From: Burkholderia lata
GTDB taxonomy: Bacteria > Pseudomonadota > Gammaproteobacteria > Burkholderiales > Burkholderiaceae
Assembly: GCF_000012945.1 (NCBI RefSeq)
Contig: NC_007511.1
Location: 1,860,001-1,924,000, forward strand
DNA: 64,000 bases
Direction of reading: 5' to 3'
Shown here piece after piece: positions 16,938 through 26,088 of the stretch. The translations under genes and the position numbers were made by a program. Each line of letters starts with the position of its first letter. The first letter of the stretch is position 1. The notes under the pieces were generated by a model. The model worked only from the letters and a program-made list of their open reading frames with translations. It was not told the origin of the DNA and ran no database searches.

Positions 16938-17444
16938 TCACATGTCGGTACGCTGGGCAAGCTGCACGACGTGTTCCGCGTAGTCGGGAAACGCGGCAGC
17001 CAGCGCGGCTGCGTCGGCCAGTTCGAATTCCGCGAACTCGAAGCCCGGCGCCACCGTGCAGCCGACGAGCGCGACGTGCTCCGGCAACGCGCAGCGCGCG
17101 CCGAACCAGCTCCCGGCCCGCACGACTGCCTGGAACACGGTGCCCGGATGCGTGAGCGGGTTGCCGAGCCGGTGGATCGTCAGCCCGTCGCGCTCGTCGA
17201 GCACCCACACTTCGATCGGGTCGCCCGCGTAGAAATGCCAGACTTCGTCGGAACGGATCCGGTGCCACGACGAATACGCGCCGTCGCACAACAGGTAGTA
17301 GATCGCGGTCGATGCGGCGCGTGGCGCGCCGTCGGCCGGACGCACGACCGAATCGGTCGCACGGTAGGTTTCGCGGAAATAGCCGCCTTCGGGATGCGGC
17401 TGCAGGTCGAACTGGCGAATCAGGTCGGTAGCGGAAATCGGCAT
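16938..17444 (-). CDS. DUF985 cupin-fold protein, 168 aa
   Basis: The sequence shows the DUF985 (Cupin_5) signature from start to end: LQPHPEGGYFRETYR, STAIYYLLCDGAYSSWHRI, DEVWHFYAGDPIEVWVLD, VVRAGSWFGARC and VGCTVAPGFEFAEFEL. These build a double-stranded beta-helix with His and Glu residues that could bind a metal. The biochemical role of the family is unproven; some relatives are annotated as sugar epimerase-like. Length is normal. It is a single gene on this strand, 185 bp upstream of the DedA-rhodanese start. Confidence 0.9.
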   Translation of the reverse strand: MPISATDLIRQFDLQPHPEGGYFRETYRATDSVVRPADGAPRAASTAIYYLLCDGAYSSWHRIRSDEVWHFYAGDPIEVWVLDERDGLTIHRLGNPLTHPGTVFQAVVRAGSWFGARCALPEHVALVGCTVAPGFEFAEFELADAAALAAAFPDYAEHVVQLAQRTDM

Positions 17445-17826
17445 GGCGGATGACGTCGGTAAGGTCAGGAACCGGGCACCCGGCGCACGGCCTCGCTTCG
17501 CTCATCGCGAATCGCGAACACGACCGCGTGCCGCCGGATGCTGCTGCGTCGATCGCCGCGGCCATGCGCACGGCGACCAGGCGGACACCGGTCGATGCTG
17601 CCAGAACTGCGTGTCGGGATGCAACCGCGGGCACGCGATTGCGCCCGTCGGGTGCATCGGGCGCGCCGCCCTCGCCCCGCCGATGTGACAGAAAGGACAG
17701 CCGCGCTCACACGTCGTGCGCCGTGCGTTTCCGTTTCATCCCGCCGTCATCCGGCGAATACGCGGGCCCGTCGCTGCCCGCGACCGCCCGTGCGCCAGCG
17801 CCAGCGTCAGCGCCTTGCCGCGTGCG
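17445..17826. other. 382-bp intergenic stretch
   Basis: Between two leftward genes, the DUF985 gene (its promoter side) and the downstream end of a universal stress gene. Cys/Arg-rich short frames are present on both strands without ribosome sites. No gene or repeat is called. Confidence 0.45.
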
Positions 17827-18297
17827 TCACGCAGCCGCCGACGTGCCGGGCTCGCTGTGCCGCACCAGCAACACGGGCCGGTCGGCCGCGCGCAGCAGCG
17901 ATTCGGCGACACTGCCGAGCAGCAGCCGGCGCAAGCCATGCCGCCCGCTCGTGCCCATCACGATCAGGTCGGCATCGGCTTCGGCCGCCGTGCGCATCAG
18001 CACCGTGGCGACATCCTCGCCGTACGCGTCGAGCGCACGCACGGTGCCTGGCACGTGCTCCTGCGCGAGCACCGCTTTCGCATCGTCGAGCACCGGCGTC
18101 GCGGCGTCAGTCGCGGCCGCATCGCCGTCGCGCTCGGCCGCGAAACCCGCATCGACGTCGACGAGCTGCGGCCGGTGCTCGACGACATATGCGCAGGTGA
18201 CTTCGCCGCCGGACGCCGCCGCGATCCGGATCGCCTCGTTCAGCGCGAGACGCGCACTCGGGCTGCCATCGAGCCCGACGAAAATCCGCTTGTACAT
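17827..18297 (-). CDS. single-domain universal stress protein
   Basis: A 156-residue UspA-type protein: MYKRIFVGLDGSPSARLAL opens the Rossmann-like fold. It closes with the ATP-binding loop VMGTSGRHGLRRLLLGSVAE and VLLVRHSE, the G-2x-G-9x-G pattern of nucleotide-binding members. An insertion of acidic residues (about 65-85) lengthens the middle. The start follows GGAGGGACGGACC. An FNR/ANR box lies about 125 bases upstream (18415-18428), in keeping with induction of universal stress proteins at low oxygen. Confidence 0.93.
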   Translation of the reverse strand: MYKRIFVGLDGSPSARLALNEAIRIAAASGGEVTCAYVVEHRPQLVDVDAGFAAERDGDAAATDAATPVLDDAKAVLAQEHVPGTVRALDAYGEDVATVLMRTAAEADADLIVMGTSGRHGLRRLLLGSVAESLLRAADRPVLLVRHSEPGTSAAA

Positions 18298-18616
18298 GGT
18301 CCGTCCCTCCGACCGGGCACGCATCGCGCGTTGCGCGACGGCGGCCCGTTATCGCCACCCGGCCCGGTGCCAGGTGGCCTGCCGAACAGTCTGCCCCACG
18401 TGCCGACGCGCCCGTTGATGCGCGTCAAGCGCGGCCGGCACGCCCGCTGCTCCACGCCGGTTGCCGCAATTTCTAGTGACCCCATTACAAAAACCGTGTA
18501 AATCGCGCACAATTTCATCTTGAAAATAGACGTTGCATGCAGCCGGTGCGAGTTTTGTCCGGTTTTGCTGCGCTGCCGAGTGCCCACGGCAGCCCCGACA
18601 ACAGAATGGCTATCGA
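18298..18616. other. 319-bp divergent region between universal stress gene and histidine kinase
   Basis: It contains the FNR box at 18415-18428 and a less GC-rich patch near 18470-18545 that probably carries the kinase promoter. No gene is seen. Confidence 0.55.
18415..18428 (-). promoter_or_regulatory. FNR/ANR box before the universal stress gene
   Basis: TTGAT-GCGC-GTCAA fits the ANR/FNR consensus TTGA(T/C)-N4-(A/G)TCAA completely. Its centre is about 125 bases from the universal stress protein start. At the 31-base distance used by the other two sites the hexamer is CAGACT, a weaker -10, so promoter geometry is less certain here. Confidence 0.6.
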
Positions 18617-20728
18617 ATGACCGCAAGTGGAACCCCGACGCGTGACGCCCGAGGGCCCACGCGCCTCCAGATCATGTTACGCCAGCCGCTCGCGGCCGGC
18701 GTCGTTGCGTTGTGCGCGGGCGCGGCGCTGTCGCTTGGCGTCGCGCTGCTCGTGCGCGAGCAGTGGCAAGGCGCCGTCCATACGCGTTTCGAACGCCGCA
18801 CGACGCATGTGACCGCGATGCTGCGCCACGAGCTGCAATCCGGCGTGGCCGTGCTCGAAGGCGCGCGCGGCGTGTACAGCCTCGTCCCGGGCATGACGCC
18901 CGAGCAATGGCGCCGGTATGCGGACATGCTCGACCTCGACAGCAGCCGCTCACCGGTGCGCCAGATCGGCTACGCGCCGCTGCCGCCCGCGACGCGCACT
19001 GCCCTCGCCGGCGCGAAGCCGATGCCGGCCGGCACGCTCGCGACCGCCGTGCTCAGCGCACCGGCATCGAATTCCCCCGTCGTGCGCTTCGGCGCGTCCG
19101 ACGCGGCGCCGCTCGCGCGCGCGCTGCAGACCGGCGACATCGCGCTCGGTGTCCACCCGGCCGACGACGACACGTCCCGCGACGCCCGCACCTTCACGCT
19201 GTTCCTGCCGGTCGCCGCGTCGCCGCATGCGGTCGCCAACGCGCCCGGCCTGCGCGAAACCGGCGCCGACGGCGTGCTGTTCGCGGCGTTGAGCCCGCGG
19301 CGCCTGATCGAGCGTGCGCTCGATGCGGAACGCGGCATCGACGTGTGGATCACTGCCGGCGGCGATCGGCGCGCGATCGTGAGCGTCGAAACGACGACCG
19401 ACGAGGCCTCGGCATCGCCCGACCTGATGCGTCGCACCGACGAGCTGAATTTCGGCGGCACCGTGCTGACGCTCGCGTACTCCGCGGATGGCCGCCCGAG
19501 CGCAACCGGCGCACAACGCGCGGCCGGCACCGTGCTCGCCGCGGGGCTGATCGCGTCGATCGCGTTCGCGGTGCTCGTCCACGCGCTGTTGCGCGGCCGT
19601 TCCGGCGCCGCCGATTCGGGCGCGAGCAGCCGCGGCATCCTCAACGAGGCGCGGATGATGGGCATCATCCGTTCGTCGATGGAAGCGATCATCACGATCG
19701 ACGAAAAGCAGACGGTCGTGATCTTCAATCCGATGGCCGAGCAGGTGTTCGGCGTGTCCGCGATGGAGGCGATCGGTGCCCCGCTGTCGCGCTTCATCCC
19801 CGAGCGGTTCCGCGCCGCGCACGCGAAGCACGTCGACCAGTTCGGCGTGACAGGCGTGTCCGAGCGGCAGATGGGCCGGCAGCGGGTGCTGTTCGGGCTG
19901 CGCGCCAACGGCGAGGAATTCCCGATCGAGGCGTCGATCTCGCAGATCCGCGACGCGTCCGGCAAGCTCTATACGGTCATGCTGCGCGACATCACCGAGC
20001 GCCAGCGCGCGGAAAACGCGCTGAAGCTGTCGCGCGAAGAATTGCGCGAATTGTCGGCGAACCTGCAGAACGTGCGCGAAGAGGAAAAGACCCGCATCGC
20101 GCGCGAGCTGCACGACGACCTCGGCCAGCAGCTCACCGCGCTGAAGATGGATCTGTCGGTGGTCGAGCAGCAGTTGCGCGTGCCCGGCCGCACGCAGCCC
20201 GACGAGGACGTGCAGACGCACCTGCAGGGCATGCGGCGGCTGATCGACGCGACGGTCGCGTCGGTGCGGCGCATCGCGGCCGACCTGCGACCCGTGATGC
20301 TCGACGATCTCGGCCTCGTGCCCGCGATCGAATGGCTCGCGAACGATTTCACGAACCGCTACGGGATCGATGTCGAACGGCACATCGAAACCGGCGGCCT
20401 CACGTTCACCAGCGCGGGCGCGACCACGTTGTTCCGGATCGTCCAGGAAGCGCTGACGAACGTCGCGCGCCACGCGGATGCGACCCGCGTCGCGCTACGG
20501 CTCGACGTCGAGGACGGCTTCTGCGTGTTGCGCGTCGCAGACAACGGCCGCGGCTCGGCGCCCGGCGGCCCGGCCCACGAAGACAAATCGTTCGGCCTGA
20601 TCGGCATTCGCGAACGCGCCCACATGCTGGGCGGCACCGTGACGATCGACACCGCGCTCGCGCGCGGTTTCTCGATCACCGTCGCCTTCCCGCTCAGTAC
20701 CGTCCAACAGGAAACGCTCATCTCATGA
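18617..20728 (+). CDS. CHASE-PAS sensor histidine kinase (NarX/DegS type)
   Basis: This 703-residue kinase has a membrane helix at 22-45 and a periplasmic CHASE domain (about 55-295), including EGARGVYSLVPGMTPEQWRRY. A second helix (302-325) and a PAS domain (353-460, SMEAIITIDEKQTVVIFNPMA) follow. The HisKA_3 domain has phospho-acceptor His498 in ARELHDDLGQQLTALK. The ATPase shows EALTNVARHA (about 610) and DNGRG (about 641). HisKA_3 kinases pair with NarL/LuxR regulators, and the regulator gene overlaps its stop by ATGA. CHASE domains sense small external ligands; which one is unknown. Confidence 0.95.
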   Translation: MTASGTPTRDARGPTRLQIMLRQPLAAGVVALCAGAALSLGVALLVREQWQGAVHTRFERRTTHVTAMLRHELQSGVAVLEGARGVYSLVPGMTPEQWRRYADMLDLDSSRSPVRQIGYAPLPPATRTALAGAKPMPAGTLATAVLSAPASNSPVVRFGASDAAPLARALQTGDIALGVHPADDDTSRDARTFTLFLPVAASPHAVANAPGLRETGADGVLFAALSPRRLIERALDAERGIDVWITAGGDRRAIVSVETTTDEASASPDLMRRTDELNFGGTVLTLAYSADGRPSATGAQRAAGTVLAAGLIASIAFAVLVHALLRGRSGAADSGASSRGILNEARMMGIIRSSMEAIITIDEKQTVVIFNPMAEQVFGVSAMEAIGAPLSRFIPERFRAAHAKHVDQFGVTGVSERQMGRQRVLFGLRANGEEFPIEASISQIRDASGKLYTVMLRDITERQRAENALKLSREELRELSANLQNVREEEKTRIARELHDDLGQQLTALKMDLSVVEQQLRVPGRTQPDEDVQTHLQGMRRLIDATVASVRRIAADLRPVMLDDLGLVPAIEWLANDFTNRYGIDVERHIETGGLTFTSAGATTLFRIVQEALTNVARHADATRVALRLDVEDGFCVLRVADNGRGSAPGGPAHEDKSFGLIGIRERAHMLGGTVTIDTALARGFSITVAFPLSTVQQETLIS

Positions 20729-21372
20729 TCAAGGTGCTCATCGCCGACGACCATACGCTCGTACGCGACGGTCTGCGGCACATCCTCCAGAACGCCACCG
20801 GATTCGAGGTGGCCGGCGAAGCCTGCGACGGCCCGTCGACGATCGCGCTCGTGCGCGCCACGCCCGCACAGGTGCTCGTGCTCGACCTGTCGATGCCGGG
20901 CCGCAACGGCGTCGAACTCATCAAGCAGATCAAGGACGAGAAGCCCGCGCTGCGCGTCCTCGTGCTGACCATGCACGCGGAGCAGCAATACGCGGTGCGC
21001 GCGTTCCGCGCCGGCGCGTCGGGCTACCTGACGAAGGAAAGCGCGAGCGCCGAGCTGGTCGGCGCGGTCACGAAGGTGGCATCGGGCGGCGTCTACGTGA
21101 GCCTCGCGATGGCCGAGCAGTTTGCGCAGAGCCTGAACGAGCCGGCCGAGACGCTACCGCACCAGCGGCTGTCCGACCGCGAATTCGACGTGTTCCGGCG
21201 GATCGCCGCCGGCCAGACGCTGACCGAGATCGCCAACGCGCTGTGCGTGAGCGCGAAGACGGTCAGCACGTACAAGACGCGGATTCTGGAAAAGATGCAG
21301 ATGCCGCACGAAGCGGCGCTGGTGCGCTACGCGATGCGGCACAAGCTGCTCGACGAAACGGACGACGTGTAA
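20725..21372 (+). CDS. NarL/FixJ-type response regulator
   Basis: The 215-residue partner of the preceding kinase starts at an ATG overlapping the kinase stop (ATGA). The receiver has IADDHTLVRDG, phospho-acceptor Asp54 in VLDLSMPGRNG, the Thr of VLTMH and the Lys of YLTKES. A LuxR-type helix-turn-helix follows (LSDREFDVFRRIAAGQTLTE, IANALCVSAKTVSTYKTRIL). Translational coupling makes the pair a clear two-component system. Its targets are not apparent in the window. Confidence 0.96.
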   Translation: MIKVLIADDHTLVRDGLRHILQNATGFEVAGEACDGPSTIALVRATPAQVLVLDLSMPGRNGVELIKQIKDEKPALRVLVLTMHAEQQYAVRAFRAGASGYLTKESASAELVGAVTKVASGGVYVSLAMAEQFAQSLNEPAETLPHQRLSDREFDVFRRIAAGQTLTEIANALCVSAKTVSTYKTRILEKMQMPHEAALVRYAMRHKLLDETDDV

Positions 21373-21456
21373 CGGACGACGTCCGGCAGCGGATGGACGG
21401 CGTATGCCACCGCCACCGGCCACGCGGCATGCGCCCGGCCGGGTGGCACACCGCGC

Positions 21457-21861
21457 TTACCTGGCCGGCACCGGGCAGGCGAGATCGCCTTCCTCGCACG
21501 ACAGATAGCCCTTCAGCGTTTCGGTGCGCGCTTTCGTCAGATCGTCGAGGCAGGTCGACACGACCATCGAATACGCACTGCCGCCCTCGGCGTTCGCGCT
21601 GGAGAAGTTGCATTCGGCATCGCGATACGCGATCCACGCACGCTGCGCGTTCACGAGCTTGTCGGCGAGCGGCCGCGCATCGCGCAGGCGCGCGGTGACG
21701 GCCTGGTAAGTCCGGTTCAGTTCCCCGTCGGATTTCTTGTACGCGCGATCGGCGCATGCCGTCATCGCCGCCTGATCCGTCGCGTCGGCACAATTCGCCT
21801 GCGCATGGGCGACGTTCGCCGCCAGCGCGAGCGAGCACAGCAGACCGGTCAAGACACGCAT
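21457..21861 (-). CDS. LprI-like DUF1311 secreted protein
   Basis: A signal peptide (MRVLTGLLCSLALAANVAHAQ) leads into a cysteine-rich helical domain of the LprI/DUF1311 type: CADATDQAAMTACADRAYKKSDGELNRTY, LVNAQRAWIAYRDAECNF and STCLDDLTKART. Some family members inhibit lysozyme. Length (134 aa) is typical. It is convergent with the two-component system and diverges from the DUF1326 set. Confidence 0.88.
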   Translation of the reverse strand: MRVLTGLLCSLALAANVAHAQANCADATDQAAMTACADRAYKKSDGELNRTYQAVTARLRDARPLADKLVNAQRAWIAYRDAECNFSSANAEGGSAYSMVVSTCLDDLTKARTETLKGYLSCEEGDLACPVPAR

Positions 21862-22207
21862 GGTTGCTCCTTGTTGTTCGTTGAAGTCGTGGAACCCGGT
21901 GTCGGGCTTGCTGCGCTGTCGCGCATCGGCCGCCGTCTCGCGGCGACACCGATCGCGATGCTAGCGCACGCGCGCCGGCTTGTCAGCCGACGTCGGAGCA
22001 GGCAACGGCTTGCATATCGCCTCCGCACACCTACACTGGAAAATCGATACGCCGCTTCAGGCCCGCGCTATCGCATCCATCCCGTCTCCGCTTCCGCGCA
22101 TTCCTCTGCGCATTTCGCGTTCGCATCGCCGAGCGGGGTGACGATTCGTCAGTCAGCTTCCTCCACCCAGCCCAACGTGCCATCGCCGTCGCTCCCTGGA
22201 GGGAATC
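21862..22207. other. 346-bp divergent intergenic region
   Basis: Promoter region for the LprI-like gene and the DUF1326-DUF2182 set. No gene or repeat stands out; GGAGGG lies just before the DUF1326 ATG. Confidence 0.5.
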
Positions 22208-22810
22208 ATGAGCTATCACCTTGAAGGCCGTCTGCTCGAGGTCTGCAACTGTCGCGTACTCTGCCCGTGCTGGATCGGCGAGGATCCCGATTTCGGCGTC
22301 TGCGACACGATCGTCGCGTGGCACGTCGACAAGGGCGCCATCGACGGCGTCGACGTGGGCGGCAATACGATCGCCGCGGTGTGCCGCGTGCCGGGCAACA
22401 TCCTGCAAGGCAACTGGACGGCGGCGATCTATCTCAGCGACACGGCGTCCGAGGCGCAGGAGCAGGCGCTGCTCAAGGTCTACACGGGCCAGGCCGGCGG
22501 CCCGATCGCCGACCTCGCCAAACTGATCGGCAAGGTCGTGTCGATCGAACGCGCCCCCATCACGTTCAATGTCGAAGGGGCGCGCGGCACGCTGTCGATC
22601 GGCACCGACTACCACGCGGAACTCGAGCCGTACCTCGGCCCGAGCGGCGCGCAGACGACGCTGACCGACACCGTGTTCTCGACGGTGCCCGGCGCACCGG
22701 TGTTCGTCGGCAAGGCGCCCGTCTATCGGTCGAAGAATGCGGCGATCGGCATCGACGTCGACCTGAAGAATCACAACGCGCTGCAGAGCACGTTCCTGTT
22801 CGACGCGTGA
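22208..22810 (+). CDS. DUF1326 protein, cysteine-rich N-terminus
   Basis: The 200-residue product begins with the DUF1326 hallmark SYHLEGRLLEVCNCRVLCPCW, a cluster of four cysteines in the first 25 residues (EVCNC ... CPC) suited to metal binding, plus FGVCD and VCRVPG. GGAGGG precedes the ATG. DUF1326 genes commonly sit beside DUF2182 genes, as here, where the next gene starts inside its stop codon. The pair has been suggested to handle copper or other metals, but the function is not established. Confidence 0.92.
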   Translation: MSYHLEGRLLEVCNCRVLCPCWIGEDPDFGVCDTIVAWHVDKGAIDGVDVGGNTIAAVCRVPGNILQGNWTAAIYLSDTASEAQEQALLKVYTGQAGGPIADLAKLIGKVVSIERAPITFNVEGARGTLSIGTDYHAELEPYLGPSGAQTTLTDTVFSTVPGAPVFVGKAPVYRSKNAAIGIDVDLKNHNALQSTFLFDA

Positions 22811-23622
22811 AGCGCGATCGCCCGCCAACGGTCATGGCTGCGTCGCTACACCGGCGCCTGTTTCCGCTCGTGCTCGCGAGTCTCGTCGCGTTCGCCTGGC
22901 TCACCCTGTGGGCGTGGACGCGCAGTCCGTACGGGCGGTACCTCGACCACGGCGACAGCGCGTTGGCCGAACCGTTCGGCGCGCTTTGCCGCGCGCTGCC
23001 CGGCGGCACGCTGTGGCTGCCGGCCGCGTTCGCCGCGGCCGGCTGGACGCTGATGATCCTCGCGATGATGCTGCCGACGACGCTGTCGCTGTTCGACGCG
23101 TTCGCCCGCGTCGTGGCCAGCCGCCCCGACCAGACGCGCCTGCTCGCGCTCGTCGGCATCGGCTACGTCGCCACGTGGAGCGGCTTCGGTCTCGTCGCGC
23201 ATGGCCTGCACGGGCTGCTGCTGACCGGTGTCGCGCGGGTGCCGGCGCTCGCGTGGCGTGGCTGGCTGATTGGCGCGGCCGTCTTCGCGCTCGCCGGCGC
23301 GTTCCAGTTCAGCGGACTCAAGACGCACTGCCTCGACCGGTGCCGCACGCCCTTCAGTTTCGTGATCAGCCGCTGGCGCGGCCGCACACCGATGCGTCAC
23401 GCGTTTGCGCTCGGCGTCAGCCACGGGCTCTTCTGCATCGGCTGCTGCTGGGCGCTGATGCTGCTGATGTTCGTCGTCGGCGTCGGCAGTCTCGGCTGGA
23501 TGCTGGCGCTCGCCGCGTTGATGGCCCTCGAGAAGAATGCGTCGTGGGGGCAGGCGCTCACCGCGCCGCTCGGCGCCGCATTGTTCGGCGCAGCCGTGCT
23601 GATCGTCGCCAGCCACGCGTGA
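22807..23622 (+). CDS. DUF2182 integral membrane protein
   Basis: I take the GTG overlapping the DUF1326 stop (GTGA) as start, giving 271 residues; an ATG at 22834 is the alternative. The protein has about seven helices and the family motifs ILAMMLPTTLSLF, LVGIGYVATWSGFG, GAFQFSGLKTHCLDRCRTP and ALGVSHGLFCIGCCWALMLLMF. The Met, His and Cys residues in these motifs look like metal ligands, which fits its pairing with the cysteine-rich DUF1326 protein. Role unproven. Confidence 0.92.
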   Translation: MKRDRPPTVMAASLHRRLFPLVLASLVAFAWLTLWAWTRSPYGRYLDHGDSALAEPFGALCRALPGGTLWLPAAFAAAGWTLMILAMMLPTTLSLFDAFARVVASRPDQTRLLALVGIGYVATWSGFGLVAHGLHGLLLTGVARVPALAWRGWLIGAAVFALAGAFQFSGLKTHCLDRCRTPFSFVISRWRGRTPMRHAFALGVSHGLFCIGCCWALMLLMFVVGVGSLGWMLALAALMALEKNASWGQALTAPLGAALFGAAVLIVASHA

Positions 23623-23630
23623 GGCCCGCG

Positions 23631-24524
23631 ATGCGACCGCCCGCCTCCGCCTTCGCGCTGCATGTCCGGCCGGGCATGCGCGTCGTCGCGCTGACGTCGA
23701 TCGCGATGCTCGCCTTCGCGTCGAACTCGCTGCTGTGCCGACTCGCGCTGCAGGCCGGACGGATCGACGCGGCCAGCTTCGGCAGCCTGCGCCTCGTATC
23801 CGGCGCGCTGATGCTCGCGATCGTCGCGCGTGCGGGGGCACGACGGCCCGCGCCGCCCGCCGACTGGCCGGCTGCGGCGATGCTGTTCGTGTACGTCACG
23901 TGCTTCTCGTTTGCGTATCTGACCGTCAGCGCGGCCACGGGCGCGCTGATCCTGTTCGGTGCGGTGCAACTGACGATGTTTGCGGCGGGATGGCACGCCG
24001 GCGAACGGTTTGCCGCGACCGGCTGGGCTGGCTTCGGCGCGGCGCTCGGCGGCCTGGTCTATCTCGTGTCACCGGGACTCGCCGCGCCGACGCCGCGCGG
24101 CGCCGCACTGATGACGGCCGCCGGCATCGCCTGGGGCATCTATTCGATACGCGGCCGCCGGCCCGTCGATCCGGTCGCGGCGACCGCCGGCAACTTCCTG
24201 CGCGCCGCGCCGCTGGCACTCGCGCTGAGCGTCGCGCTCGCCACCCGCTTGCATGTCACGCCCGCCGGCGTCGCGCTCGCCGCGCTTTCCGGCGCATTGA
24301 CGTCGGGGCTGGGCTACGTGGTCTGGTACGCGGCGCTGCGGCATCTCACGGCGATGCGCGCCGCGGCGGTCCAGCTCTCCGTCCCGCCCATTGCCGCGTG
24401 CGGCGCCGTGCTGCTGCTGTCGGAACAGCCGACCTGGCGGCTCGCGCTCGCATCGGCCGCGATTCTCGGCGGCGTCGCGGCCGTGCTCGCGACACGGGCC
24501 CGGCAAGCGGGCAGCACGCGGTGA
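23631..24524 (+). CDS. EamA/DMT-family transporter
   Basis: A 297-residue protein with ten predicted helices in two EamA repeats: ALTSIAMLAFASNSLLCRLAL opens the first, and GAALMTAAGIAWGIYSIRGR opens the second. The family exports amino acids and other metabolites. The gene begins 8 bp after the DUF2182 stop, so the three genes form an operon; whether it shares their function or merely their transcript is unclear. The bidirectional terminator at 24582 ends the operon. Confidence 0.92.
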   Translation: MRPPASAFALHVRPGMRVVALTSIAMLAFASNSLLCRLALQAGRIDAASFGSLRLVSGALMLAIVARAGARRPAPPADWPAAAMLFVYVTCFSFAYLTVSAATGALILFGAVQLTMFAAGWHAGERFAATGWAGFGAALGGLVYLVSPGLAAPTPRGAALMTAAGIAWGIYSIRGRRPVDPVAATAGNFLRAAPLALALSVALATRLHVTPAGVALAALSGALTSGLGYVVWYAALRHLTAMRAAAVQLSVPPIAACGAVLLLSEQPTWRLALASAAILGGVAAVLATRARQAGSTR

Positions 24525-24581
24525 TGCGCCTCTGGCGCAGCACGTTCGCGCGGCCCCAACCATTCACGCGGCCCAAATGCA

Positions 24582-24612
24582 AAACCCGCACACGGATACC
24601 GTGTACGGGTTT
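24582..24612. terminator. bidirectional Rho-independent terminator
   Basis: A 14-bp stem with one mismatch (AAACCCG-C-ACACGG, loop ATA, CCGTGT-A-CGGGTTT) lies between the EamA gene and the convergent DUF4148 gene. The A/T-rich stem ends give U-tracts in both directions. Confidence 0.8.
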
Positions 24613-24656
24613 CAGATGAAACGGCAAACCGGGCGCCCTTGCGGGCGCTGCCTGGC

Positions 24657-24983
24657 TTAGTGGCCGAAGAACACCGACGAACGGTCGGTTGCGGCCGGCA
24701 CGACCACACGCTGACCCGACTGCGACGCTGCGGCAGGGTTCGCACCGTAGCCCGTTGCATCAGCTTGCGCACCGGTGTTCTGTGCGGCGGCGATCTTTGC
24801 CTGTGCGGCCTGGATGTTTTCCGGGTAGTTCATCCAGTCGTTCGGGTTGTAGCCGGCCTTTTCGAGCTGGACCAGCTCGGCGCGCACTTGAGCGCGCGTC
24901 AGCGGCTGCTGGCTTTGTGCAAACGAGACAACCGGTGCGGCCACCAGAGCGGCCAGTGCAACTGCCTTGATCAGCGATTTCAT
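24657..24983 (-). CDS. DUF4148 secreted protein, 108 aa
   Basis: A signal peptide (MKSLIKAVALAALVAAPVVSFAQ) precedes the DUF4148 core LTRAQVRAELVQLEKAGYNP ... YPENIQAAQAKIAAAQ. The C-terminal third is Gly/Ala/Ser rich. Such short periplasmic proteins are abundant in Burkholderia and often highly expressed; no molecular role is known. A paralogue with the same layout lies at 49982. Confidence 0.93.
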   Translation of the reverse strand: MKSLIKAVALAALVAAPVVSFAQSQQPLTRAQVRAELVQLEKAGYNPNDWMNYPENIQAAQAKIAAAQNTGAQADATGYGANPAAASQSGQRVVVPAATDRSSVFFGH

Positions 24984-25206
24984 GATGCGTTACCTCCAGG
25001 ATTGTTTTGTCAGGCGCTTCGGACTCGGGGTCGTTGCGCATGAGTAGAAGTCTAGGAGGCCACGCTATCAGGGTAAATACTTAAATTGCGAATTCACTGT
25101 TGACGGAAAACATACAATCGCCGCGGAATCACTTGAATCATCAGATGATTGTCGGCATTCATGCAATGAATACCGTGGCGGGGCATCCGGTGCGCTGTGC
25201 CCCGCC

Positions 25207-26088
25207 TCAGCGCCGCCGGTCGGTATCCGACGACGCCATCAGTCGGTCGAACAGCAGGGCCTTGAGGCGGATCAGGTCGTCGGCGCCGGTCTCGCCGAAC
25301 GCCGCGTGATGCAGCGTCAGCGCGGGCGCCGCCGGATCGGCGTGGACGGCCCGCACCGTGCTGTCGAGCGCCAGTAGCTCGACCCGGTCGCCGGTCGCGT
25401 ACGGAAGCTGTACGCGCAACGGTTCGCCAATTGCGGCGATCGGCCGGTCGACGGCAATCGACAGCCCGCTCACGCTGATGTCGTGCACCATCCCGATCCC
25501 TTCCGCGCCCTCCGACCCGCCCGCGCAGCAGGCGGCGATCCGCACCGGCACGCGCGGCTCCGCGCGCGTGCGCAGCCGGTCGACGAAGCCGGGCGGCGAC
25601 AGCACCAGGAACCGCGCGGCACCCGCCGCCTGCACCGATTCGACCGTCGCGCCGAAACGCGACACCGCGGCACGGCCGATCGCCACAGCCTCAATGTCGT
25701 CGCCACGCGCGAAGTCGAACGCCGCCGCCGGCTGCGGCTCGACGAACAGCGCGCCCGACGCAGCGATGCCGATCAGCCGGTAGCGCTGCAGCCCACGGGT
25801 CGCGCCGACCCGGCGGCGGATGCCGACCGAAGCGCCCGCCGACAACCCCATCCGCGGCGCGTGAGGCACCGCGTCAGGCACGCGCGGCGCGACTTCCGGT
25901 TCGGCGTCGTCGCGCCGCCGTACCGGCCGGAAATGGTCGAACAGGAAGGCATGCTGCGCGGCATCGTGCAGCGTGGTGCCGGCCGGCAGCAGCGCGGCGC
26001 CGTCGGCATCGTAGAGATCGAAGCCGAACGGGACGCCGGCAGCGAGATCGTCACGCGCGAGCGGGACGTAGTCGGTAGATAGCCTCAT
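25207..26088 (-). CDS. PilZ-domain c-di-GMP binding protein, 293 aa
   Basis: The C-terminal half carries the two PilZ signatures: the arginine switch in RTRAEPRVPVRI (about 170-182) and DISVSGLSIAV about 30 residues later. These bind cyclic di-GMP. The N-terminal half (10-160) resembles the YcgR-like partner domain, with a beta-rich segment GLQRYRLIGIAASGALFVEP, suggesting control of flagellar or surface functions. The start ATG lies at 26088. It is 79 bp downstream of the penicillin-binding protein gene on the same strand and may be co-transcribed. Confidence 0.85.
   Translation of the reverse strand: MRLSTDYVPLARDDLAAGVPFGFDLYDADGAALLPAGTTLHDAAQHAFLFDHFRPVRRRDDAEPEVAPRVPDAVPHAPRMGLSAGASVGIRRRVGATRGLQRYRLIGIAASGALFVEPQPAAAFDFARGDDIEAVAIGRAAVSRFGATVESVQAAGAARFLVLSPPGFVDRLRTRAEPRVPVRIAACCAGGSEGAEGIGMVHDISVSGLSIAVDRPIAAIGEPLRVQLPYATGDRVELLALDSTVRAVHADPAAPALTLHHAAFGETGADDLIRLKALLFDRLMASSDTDRRR

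Noticed and set aside
17443..17688. Short Cys/Arg-rich frames in the gap before the DUF985 gene
   Set aside because: Low-complexity products on both strands with no ribosome sites; best explained as chance in GC-rich DNA.
18712..21372. An 886-codon frame covering the histidine kinase
   Set aside because: Only its last 215 codons, the response regulator, are real; the rest is an out-of-frame reading of the kinase gene.
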